Assembly: GCA_035271065.1 (NCBI GenBank)
Contig: DATESB010000097.1
Coordinates: 1 to 5,071, forward strand
Reading direction: 5' to 3'
DNA: 5,071 nucleotides
Origin: JAAYYM01 sp035271065
Lineage (GTDB): Bacteria > Bacillota > Clostridia > Lachnospirales > Lachnospiraceae
The notes beneath the pieces are model-generated. The model ran no database searches, was not told the origin of the DNA, and saw only the letters and a list, made by a program, of their open reading frames with translations. Shown piece by piece: positions 1 to 5,018 of the stretch. Made by a program: the position numbers and the translations under genes. Each line of letters begins with the position of its first letter. Within the stretch, counting starts at the first letter, position 1.

Positions 1-126
1 TCCAAGCACAACTACCTTTCCTGTCGTTTCCTCACGAAACATCTTCTGATCATTCGGAATTCTAACCAATAATTTGTTACCAAGTCCAATCGCCCAATTG
101 CGATCCACAGCTGCAATTAAATTCAT
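1..126 (-). CDS. folA: Dihydrofolate reductase, N-terminal 42 residues (gene runs off the left edge)
   Basis: DHFR reduces dihydrofolate to tetrahydrofolate with NADPH in the cytoplasm and so recycles the by-product of thymidylate synthase. The visible 42 residues begin MNLIAAVDRNWAIG, the classic first strand and Met20-loop start of the family. Further on come IPND, with the catalytic acid at Asp26 (equivalent to E. coli Asp27), Phe30, and TTGKVVVLG, which leads into the NADPH-binding strand. The Trp normally found five residues before the catalytic Asp is Val21 here. The start is an ATG with a GGGAG ribosome binding site at 133-137, six bases upstream. The start lies 16 nt after the thyA stop, so the two genes are surely co-transcribed, a common pairing. 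About three quarters of the protein lies outside the window, so completeness cannot be judged. Confidence 0.93.
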   Translation of the reverse strand, partial: MNLIAAVDRNWAIGLGNKLLVRIPNDQKMFREETTGKVVVLG

Positions 127-142
127 CGTTTTCTCCCTTTTT

Positions 143-991
143 TCACACCGCAATCGGAATGTTTTCTACTTGAGGCCCTGTGATATAATTTTCAACCTTC
201 ACGTCTTCTCTTGTAAACTGATAGAAATCCTTAATCTCAGGATTGATCCAGAAAGTCGGTGCATCATATGGCTCTCTCGTAATCAATTCCTTGATAATAG
301 GGATATGTCTGTCATAAATGTGAGCATCTGCAATCACATGCACAAACTCACCAACATACATATCACACACCTGTGCCAACATATGTATCAATACAGAATA
401 CTGCACAACATTCCAATTATTAGCCGCCAGAATATCCTGTGAACGCTGGTTCAGAATTGCATTCAATGTCAGTTTATCTTCTCCCGGGCGTTGTGTCACA
501 TTAAACGTCACACTGTATGCACAGGGATAAAGGTTCATTTCGTGTAAGTCCTGATGCACGTAGATATTCGTCATAATACGACGGCTGAACGGATTGTTCT
601 TCAAATCATAGATGACTCTGTCGACCTGATCCATCATACCTTCTTTATACTGGTGCTTCACACCCATTTGATAACCGTAAGCCTTACCGATAGAGCCGGT
701 CTCATCCGCCCACGCATCCCAAATATGACTATGCAAATCATTCACATTATTGGACTTTAACTGCCAGATCCACAACATCTCATCAGTTGCACTCTTAAGC
801 GCTGTCTTACGCAGCGTAATAATCGGAAATTCCTTGCGCAAATCATATCGATTGACCACACCAAACTTCTTAATGGTATATGCAGAAGTACCGTCTTCCC
901 ACTTTGGACGCACCTTCTCGCCCTCGGTGCTGACTCCATTTTCCAGTATATCCGAACACATATCAATAAATATCTTATCCGCCAGACTCAT
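143..991 (-). CDS. thyA: Thymidylate synthase (ThyA type, Bacillus/phage phi3T-like)
   Basis: This cytoplasmic homodimeric enzyme methylates dUMP to dTMP using 5,10-methylene-tetrahydrofolate. The protein is 282 residues, close to the family's usual 264-280. Visible landmarks are Arg28 near the N-terminus (phosphate-binding loop), LWIWQLKS at 73-80, the folate-contacting Trp91 and Trp94 in HIWDAW, and Arg137-Arg138, which reach the partner subunit's dUMP phosphate. The catalytic nucleophile is Cys157 in YPCAY, followed by QRSQD (182-186), Asn194, and His224/Tyr226 in ADAHIY. The motifs and the stretch PTFWINPEIKDFYQFT resemble the B. subtilis ThyA/phage phi3T branch as I remember it, rather than the E. 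coli branch. The residue after the catalytic Cys, His in most ThyA proteins, is Ala158. The frame is open upstream to an ATG at 1105, but the ATG at 991 has a ribosome binding site and gives the normal length. It sits 25 nt after the nuclease gene and 16 nt before folA. Confidence 0.97.
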   Translation of the reverse strand: MSLADKIFIDMCSDILENGVSTEGEKVRPKWEDGTSAYTIKKFGVVNRYDLRKEFPIITLRKTALKSATDEMLWIWQLKSNNVNDLHSHIWDAWADETGSIGKAYGYQMGVKHQYKEGMMDQVDRVIYDLKNNPFSRRIMTNIYVHQDLHEMNLYPCAYSVTFNVTQRPGEDKLTLNAILNQRSQDILAANNWNVVQYSVLIHMLAQVCDMYVGEFVHVIADAHIYDRHIPIIKELITREPYDAPTFWINPEIKDFYQFTREDVKVENYITGPQVENIPIAV

Positions 992-1000
992 ATTCAAACA

Positions 1001-1007
1001 CCTTTCT
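1001..1007 (-). promoter_or_regulatory. Ribosome binding site that fixes the thyA start
   Basis: The minus strand reads AGAAAGG here, nine bases before the ATG at 991. This purine-rich site decides between that ATG and an in-frame ATG at 1105. The upstream ATG lies deep inside the preceding gene and would add 38 residues with no counterpart in thymidylate synthases. Confidence 0.7.
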
Positions 1008-1016
1008 CTTCTAGTT

Positions 1017-2630
1017 TTAAGACTGCTTATCTCTGTCCCACTTATCGCTGAGTGAGTTGATTTGATCCGCAAATTTCGCCAAATCTTTATTTGCCACACC
1101 TTCATTCTTGAAAATAACAGCCATCAAGCGCTGACCTGCTGCCACAAGTCTGTCAAATACAGCTGCTGCCGCTTTTGCCTTCTTCGGTGCAACGCGCACA
1201 CCCTCTGCCTCGTAGATGCACTCATTCTTCTGCAAATCAAAACAGGTTCCGCTATATGGCGCATATGTATCAAATCCGAAATGCTCATGCAGATAATCGG
1301 CATACTCATCACAGACCGTATCATCACCATGCACGATAAATACACGCTCCGGCTGCTTCTCAAATCCATTAATCCAATCCGTCAAACCACCCTTATCCGC
1401 ATGTCCGCTGAGTCCTTTCAAGGAAGTTACCTTGGCACGTACTTCAACCGTCTCACCAAACAACTTCACTTCCTTGGCACCCTCCACAAGCGAACGTCCC
1501 AGCGTACCGATTGCCTGATATCCCACAAATAAAACCGTACATTCCTCACGCCATAAATTATGCTTCAAATGATGCCTGATACGCCCCGCCTCACACATAC
1601 CGGACGCAGAAAGAATAACCTTGGGCTCCTCATCAAAATTAATGCTCTTTGATTCATCAGATGTAATAGAAAGACTCAAACCGCCGAAAGAAATCGGGTT
1701 AATGCCCTTATTGACCAGTTGCATTGCTTCTTCATCAAAACATTCATAAATATTCTTATTAAATACATTCGTTGCTTCCACAGCCAACGGACTATCTACA
1801 TATACTTTGAAATGTTCATGTCCGTGTACCAATCGTTCTGCCTTAATCTTACGCAGAAAATAAAGCATCTCCTGTGTACGTCCAACCGCAAATGAAGGAA
1901 TGACAACATTACCGCCCTTATCAAATGTTTCTTGCAAGAGTGCCGTCAGTTCTGTCACATAGTCAACCCTGTCGGCATCATGATAACGATCACCGTAAGT
2001 GGATTCCATAACCACATAATCGGCTTCTTTAATTAAACCGGGATTCCGAATCAAAGGCTGATTCAAATTGCCGATGTCACCGGAAAATACAATCTTCTTG
2101 CTTCCTTCCGGTTCATTTACCCATACCTCAATTGCTGCTGATCCGAGCAAATGTCCCACATCATTAAAACATACTTCTATCCCTTCACAGAGCTGCACCT
2201 TCTTACCATAGTGACATGGTACCAGACACTTAATTGCGCCGTCTGCATCCTGCATATTGTAAAGAGGAACATATTCAGACACACCTGAGGAACGCTTCGC
2301 CTTACGGTTTCTCCACTCTGCCTCAAACATCTGAATGTGCGCACTGTCTCGCAACATAATGTTACACAAATCTACGGTTGCCTCTGATGCAAATACCTTC
2401 CCGCGAAAGCCTCTTGCATATAAAAGTGGAATCAGACCGGAATGGTCAATATGGGCATGCGTCAGCAATACATAATCAATCAGCGCCTCATCCACCGGTA
2501 TTTCGACGTTCTCATATAGGTTCTGCCCCTGCTCCATACCGCAATCAATCAGAATGTGTTTCTTGCATGCATACAGGTAATGACAGCTTCCCGTGACTTC
2601 ATGTGCCGCACCTACAAATGTCAACTTCAT
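1017..2630 (-). CDS. Beta-CASP metallo-beta-lactamase-fold RNA hydrolase (CPSF73/TTHA0252-like)
   Basis: This is probably a zinc-dependent ribonuclease of the beta-CASP branch, acting in the cytoplasm. The 537-residue protein carries the full motif set: motif 1 Asp29 in LIDCG; motif 2 HAHIDH at 58-63; motif 3 His160 in GHLLGSA; motif 4 Asp185 in SGDIG; beta-CASP motif A Glu209 in MESTYG; motif B His410 in LSGHAD; and motif C His434 in IVHGDD. The beta-CASP domain runs from about 210 to 395 (SFAVGRTQE, SASGMCEAGR), followed by the RNA-specificity (RMMBL) segment. Motif C usually reads VHGE and here is VHGDD. Residues from about 480 to 537 form an Ala/Lys-rich, probably helical C-terminal extension beyond the core fold of roughly 430-470 residues. 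The start ATG has an AAGGGGG ribosome binding site six bases upstream. It is the first gene of the run with thyA and folA. The exact substrate is unknown; the family is clear. Confidence 0.92.
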   Translation of the reverse strand: MKLTFVGAAHEVTGSCHYLYACKKHILIDCGMEQGQNLYENVEIPVDEALIDYVLLTHAHIDHSGLIPLLYARGFRGKVFASEATVDLCNIMLRDSAHIQMFEAEWRNRKAKRSSGVSEYVPLYNMQDADGAIKCLVPCHYGKKVQLCEGIEVCFNDVGHLLGSAAIEVWVNEPEGSKKIVFSGDIGNLNQPLIRNPGLIKEADYVVMESTYGDRYHDADRVDYVTELTALLQETFDKGGNVVIPSFAVGRTQEMLYFLRKIKAERLVHGHEHFKVYVDSPLAVEATNVFNKNIYECFDEEAMQLVNKGINPISFGGLSLSITSDESKSINFDEEPKVILSASGMCEAGRIRHHLKHNLWREECTVLFVGYQAIGTLGRSLVEGAKEVKLFGETVEVRAKVTSLKGLSGHADKGGLTDWINGFEKQPERVFIVHGDDTVCDEYADYLHEHFGFDTYAPYSGTCFDLQKNECIYEAEGVRVAPKKAKAAAAVFDRLVAAGQRLMAVIFKNEGVANKDLAKFADQINSLSDKWDRDKQS

Positions 2631-2648
2631 AGAATATCCCCCTTGCTC

Positions 2649-2681
2649 TTCAGGCGTTCCTGCTTGAACGCTTTCCCTGAA
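2649..2681 (-). promoter_or_regulatory. Imperfect hairpin in the leader of the nuclease gene
   Basis: Two stacked inverted repeats fold together. The inner stem is GCGTTC (2654-2659) with GAACGC (2666-2671) around a 6-nt loop. The outer stem is TTCAG (2649-2653) with CTGAA (2677-2681). A 5-nt bulge, 2672-2676, lies on one side. In the minus-strand RNA the hairpin ends six bases before the AAGGGGG ribosome binding site and is not followed by a U run, so it does not look like an intrinsic terminator for the HAD gene. A leader structure affecting translation or stability is possible but inferred. Confidence 0.45.
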
Positions 2682-2702
2682 TTGTTTTTCATACCTATTA
2701 CT

Positions 2703-2711
2703 ATGATACCA
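2703..2711 (-). promoter_or_regulatory. Candidate extended -10 promoter for the nuclease-thyA-folA operon
   Basis: The minus strand reads TGG-TATCAT, an extended -10 element (TGn plus a hexamer one base off TATAAT). I see no good -35 at 16-18 bases, which extended -10 promoters often lack. Transcription would start near A2696, leaving a leader of about 65 nt that contains the hairpin and ribosome binding site. The 107-nt gap after the HAD gene favours a separate promoter here over simple read-through. Confidence 0.4.
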
Positions 2712-2737
2712 CTAATTGATGCAGAATTGTATTCCAT

Positions 2738-3376
2738 TTATGATAAATTAATTTGTTTCATCAATTCAACCAATTCATACGGAGAATCAATCACATAATC
2801 CGGTGCCTCTACCTTGCCAAATCCATACGCTGCATATACAATCGGAACCCCTGCTGCCTTACAAGCATCCGCATCCATCTGCGTGTCACCGATATAGATT
2901 ACGTTCTCTAACCGATTACGCTCCATAATCAGTCTGATATTGTCTGCTTTCAATAAGCCTGTATCCCCCGGACATGCATGGTCTATAAAATAAGGCTCAA
3001 ATCCTGTTGCATGTAGCATTGTCTCGATGTATCCCGCCTGACAATTGCTGACGATAAACAATTTGAAGTCCCGACTCAATTCCTGTAATGTCTTCTCAAA
3101 ATCCGGATAAACCGTTCCCATTTCTTTCTTTAAATAAGCATGCTCATATTCAAAGCACAGCGGACCAAGTTCCGCCTTTTTCTCCTCACTCTCGTTTGGA
3201 AACAGCGCATCGATAATCTCTCCCATAGGTCTGCCAAATAGTGCTTTTAAATCATCCGCTGTAATGTGTACGTTCCTGATGCCCGCCTGTCTTATCGCTT
3301 CATTCCACGCCTTTTCCACAACTCCCGTTGAATCCCAGATAGTTCCGTCTATGTCAAATATAATTCCGTCTATCAT
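2738..3376 (-). CDS. HAD-superfamily phosphatase (subfamily IA, phosphoglycolate phosphatase-like)
   Basis: This is a soluble magnesium-dependent phosphatase that acts through an aspartyl-phosphate intermediate. Its substrate cannot be read from sequence; small sugar phosphates, phosphoglycolate or pyrophosphate are family options. The 212-residue length fits the subfamily. Motif I is FDIDGTIWDS, with nucleophile Asp8 and acid/base Asp10. A helical C1 cap follows at about 15-80, including FGRPMGEIID. Motif II is Ser110 in FIVSN, motif III is Lys143 in GLLKADN, and motif IV is GDTQMDAD, with Asp164 and Asp168. All catalytic positions are intact. The start ATG has a near-perfect AGGAGGA site at 3381-3387, four bases upstream. 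It follows the tRNA-Gly terminator, and the nuclease gene begins 107 nt downstream. No functional link to either neighbour is evident. Its promoter is unclear: read-through past the terminator, or an A/T-rich element in the repeat leader. Confidence 0.93.
   Translation of the reverse strand: MIDGIIFDIDGTIWDSTGVVEKAWNEAIRQAGIRNVHITADDLKALFGRPMGEIIDALFPNESEEKKAELGPLCFEYEHAYLKKEMGTVYPDFEKTLQELSRDFKLFIVSNCQAGYIETMLHATGFEPYFIDHACPGDTGLLKADNIRLIMERNRLENVIYIGDTQMDADACKAAGVPIVYAAYGFGKVEAPDYVIDSPYELVELMKQINLS
2740..2769 (-). promoter_or_regulatory. Alternative weak promoter inside the end of the HAD gene
   Basis: The minus strand has TTGAAT (2764-2769), an 18-nt spacer and TATCAT (2740-2745), overlapping the last codons and the stop of the HAD gene. 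The -35 matches consensus at four of six positions and the -10 at five of six. In A/T-rich DNA such matches arise by chance, so this is only an alternative to the extended -10 element just downstream. Confidence 0.2.
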
Positions 3377-3386
3377 TTGCTCCTCC

Positions 3387-3425
3387 TTAGATATCGTTAG
3401 ATATAGATGTTAGATATAGATATAG
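3387..3425 (-). repeat. Short direct repeats in the leader of the HAD gene
   Basis: On the minus strand the octamer ATATCTAA occurs three times (3410-3417, 3397-3404, 3387-3394), spaced 13 and 10 bases apart. It is preceded by a further TATATC-type unit running into the tRNA terminator. The last copy runs directly into the AAGGAGG ribosome binding site of the HAD gene. This could be a slippage-made simple repeat, a set of regulator sites, or overlapping weak -10 boxes. The copies are plain in the sequence; any role is not. Confidence 0.6.
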
Positions 3426-3461
3426 AAAAAAGTCCGTAAGCATTAAACTTTACGAACTTTT
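3426..3461 (-). terminator. Intrinsic terminator of the tRNA-Gly transcript
   Basis: On the minus strand AAAAGTTCGTAA (3461-3450) pairs with TTACGGACTTTT (3439-3428) over 12 positions, with one G-U pair, around a 10-nt loop. The 3' arm runs straight into a T tract at 3431-3426. The hairpin begins four bases after the tRNA 3' end, so it ends the tRNA unit and would also stop any amidase read-through before the HAD gene. Confidence 0.85.
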
Positions 3462-3465
3462 CAAG

Positions 3466-3538
3466 AGCGATAGACGAGACTCGAACTCGCGACCTCCACC
3501 TTGGCAAGGTGGCGTACTACCAACTGTACTACTATCGC
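3466..3538 (-). tRNA. tRNA-Gly (anticodon GCC)
   Basis: The minus strand folds as a complete 73-nt cloverleaf. The acceptor stem is GCGATAG/CTATCGC, fully paired. The D arm is GTAC-AGTTGGTA-GTAC and the anticodon arm is CCACC-TTGCCAA-GGTGG. A 5-nt variable loop follows, then the T arm GCGAG-TTCGAGT-CTCGT with one G-U closing pair. The anticodon GCC (3505-3503) reads GGC and GGU glycine codons. The discriminator base is U73, as expected for bacterial glycine tRNAs. The CCA end is not encoded, so it must be added by the CCA-adding enzyme. The gene is a single tRNA with its own promoter and terminator, lodged between two protein genes. Confidence 0.97.
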
Positions 3539-3547
3539 ATATATTAC

Positions 3548-3579
3548 CTTGTCTGAATGGTGTTCCAAATCAAGACAAG
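3548..3579 (-). repeat. Dyad in the tRNA-Gly 5' leader
   Basis: CTTGTCT (3579-3573 on the minus strand) and AGACAAG (3554-3548) form a perfect 7-bp inverted repeat. Between them lies an 18-nt region with a smaller TGG/CCA pairing around AACA. The predicted transcription start (about 3576-3577) falls inside the upstream arm. The dyad is therefore either partly transcribed as a precursor hairpin before RNase P cleavage, or a DNA site at the start point. The symmetry is certain; the function is not. Confidence 0.4.
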
Positions 3580-3583
3580 TAAT

Positions 3584-3612
3584 AATATACTATATGAAAA
3601 GTTTTTTGTCAA
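3584..3612 (-). promoter_or_regulatory. Vegetative promoter of tRNA-Gly
   Basis: The minus strand carries a perfect -35 TTGACA (3612-3607), a 17-nt spacer and a -10 TATATT (3589-3584), one base off consensus. The start should fall near 3576-3577, giving a leader of roughly 38 nt before the mature tRNA. The -35 box contains the TGA stop of the upstream amidase gene, so the two transcription units meet with no intergenic DNA between them. Confidence 0.85.
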
Positions 3613-5018
3613 TGCCTCTTTTTTCTTTTTTTATGTTGAATTTTTCTGACCGCAAAAACCGTCATAATAATACCAATTACAATTGCAGCAATCACGATAA
3701 TCGCAGTCACTACCGTTTTTGTTTTACTCGTACTTTCAGGTGTTTCAATCTCTACTATGGTGATGTCATCTATTGTATTCTGCAATTCATCTTCCCATAG
3801 AGATGTGTTCGCGCTGATTGTATTGTTTGCAGAGACATCTCCATTGATAGAATCATCTTCTTTTGCGGAATTCCCTTCTTGTGCCGAATTTCCCGACAAT
3901 GTATTTCCCTGTAAAGGATTTGAAGTTAAACCTTCCTTATCAGTTTCGCCTTCGTCCTGCTGTTTTTCAGGTGCTTCAATGGCAACCGGTGCACTGTCGG
4001 TATAGAGTTCATAATTGTTATAAACCCTCACGATGACATTTCCGGAGAATCCGGTCGGCGGAGTAATTGTTTCCACATGTTCCGCTCCACTGCCCCACAG
4101 AGAAAGTGGCAGGAATGTAAGCCCTCCGTCATAACTATAGGTGCAATACATCAATTTGCTTTCAGGTTCCTTGGCGGTTACTGTAATCTCAACAGCATCA
4201 TCTGTATATGCTGCCTTTGCGGATACTGCTTCCGGTTCGGTTAAGTCCGGCATCATCGTGGTCGTCGGTACATTCACAGGTACGGTCGGCACTACATCTG
4301 CCTGTACAACACCTTTCTGCAAGCCAAAATACTTCGCAACTGCTGTTGCATCCCTGACGCCTAACTGACGCCATGCATCAACGGTTCCGATGCGGCTCCA
4401 ATCCGTATCATTATCAATATAGCCATGCTCCACAATAATTGTCGGCACATTGTTTGTTACACCGTGGCGGATAATACCATAATAGTCAGTTCCTGAATTA
4501 CCAATCCTTGTCTTGCTTCCTTTATTAACAGCACCGGACGCTGTTAACTGTTCCAAAAAGCAACTTGCCAAGCCTGTTCCCGTTGCATAGTGCTGTCCAA
4601 ACGCAGAGGTAAACACCTCGGCACCATAGTAATTATGTTCTGCCGATGCATTATAATGAAGACTAATCAATACAGTTGCACCGACGCTTTTGGCAAATGC
4701 AGAGCGGTCAGCAAGTTTGACAACCTGATCGGTTGTACGTGTCATATAAACGGTAACATTGCCGTATTGTTCCAATTCTGCTTTCATTGCCTCGGCAGTA
4801 ATTAACGTCAAATCTTTTTCAACAACATTATTATATTCTGCTCCCAGTTCCTGTTTATCTGTTGTTCCCGGCCCACCGTGCCCCGGATCAATCACCACCA
4901 CCACATTCGACATTGCCATGGTTTTCTTGCAAAACAGAAAAAGAGGGTCTAATATCGATAGCGATAAAACAACTGCCAATATCACAATATGGAGTATATT
5001 ACGGAATAATCTTTTCAT
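3609..5018 (-). CDS. Membrane-anchored N-acetylmuramoyl-L-alanine amidase (Amidase_3)
   Basis: This enzyme cuts the bond between N-acetylmuramic acid and the L-Ala of the stem peptide in peptidoglycan, on the outer face of the membrane. The 469-residue protein starts with a basic MKR, then a hydrophobic segment at about 8-29 that acts as signal peptide or uncleaved anchor. The Amidase_3 domain spans about 38-233: zinc ligands His47 (DPGHGG), Glu67 (VEKD) and His121 (SLHYNAS), and catalytic Glu197 (VEHGYIDN). All are intact. Residues 260-347 look like a beta-sandwich (YSYDGGLTFLPL, VIVRVYNNYELYT). A Ser/Asn/Glu/Asp-rich linker follows to about 432, then a transmembrane helix at 436-457 and a basic tail ending KKRKKRH. 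No LPXTG or choline/SH3 wall-binding repeat is seen. The start ATG has an AAGGAAA site upstream. There is no terminator of its own; the stop sits in the tRNA promoter. Likely roles are cell separation, wall turnover or sporulation-type remodelling, which cannot be resolved here. Confidence 0.93.
   Translation of the reverse strand: MKRLFRNILHIVILAVVLSLSILDPLFLFCKKTMAMSNVVVVIDPGHGGPGTTDKQELGAEYNNVVEKDLTLITAEAMKAELEQYGNVTVYMTRTTDQVVKLADRSAFAKSVGATVLISLHYNASAEHNYYGAEVFTSAFGQHYATGTGLASCFLEQLTASGAVNKGSKTRIGNSGTDYYGIIRHGVTNNVPTIIVEHGYIDNDTDWSRIGTVDAWRQLGVRDATAVAKYFGLQKGVVQADVVPTVPVNVPTTTMMPDLTEPEAVSAKAAYTDDAVEITVTAKEPESKLMYCTYSYDGGLTFLPLSLWGSGAEHVETITPPTGFSGNVIVRVYNNYELYTDSAPVAIEAPEKQQDEGETDKEGLTSNPLQGNTLSGNSAQEGNSAKEDDSINGDVSANNTISANTSLWEDELQNTIDDITIVEIETPESTSKTKTVVTAIIVIAAIVIGIIMTVFAVRKIQHKKRKKRH

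Noticed and set aside
74..1055. Plus-strand open frames of 68-122 residues across thyA and folA
   Set aside because: They lie antisense to clearly conserved enzymes, have no ribosome binding sites that I can see and no recognisable domains; they are shadows of the real genes.
992..1105. Longer thymidylate synthase with a 38-residue N-terminal extension from an upstream ATG at 1105
   Set aside because: The extension overlaps the 3' end of the nuclease gene in another frame, has no family counterpart, and the ATG at 991 has its own ribosome binding site and gives the normal length.
2649..2690. Intrinsic terminator on the plus strand (hairpin followed by TTGTTTTTC)
   Set aside because: It has a T-rich tail only on the plus strand, where no gene upstream needs terminating; the hairpin makes more sense as part of a minus-strand leader, and the T run is interrupted.
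3387..3425. CRISPR array remnant
   Set aside because: The repeats are only 8 bases, the intervening spacers are 2-5 bases, and no cas genes are present.
3466..3538. tRNA-Gly as an attachment site for an integrated element
   Set aside because: tRNA-Gly genes are frequent integration targets, but there is no integrase, no second copy of the tRNA 3' end and no foreign-looking gene nearby.
3539..3590. T-box riboswitch upstream of the tRNA or HAD gene
   Set aside because: The region is far too short, lacks the conserved T-box sequence, and precedes a tRNA gene rather than a tRNA-synthetase or amino-acid gene.
4923..4965. Lipoprotein signal (Cys30) in the amidase
   Set aside because: The residues before Cys30 are Leu-Phe-Leu-Phe, which do not fit a lipobox; a plain signal peptide or anchor segment is more likely.
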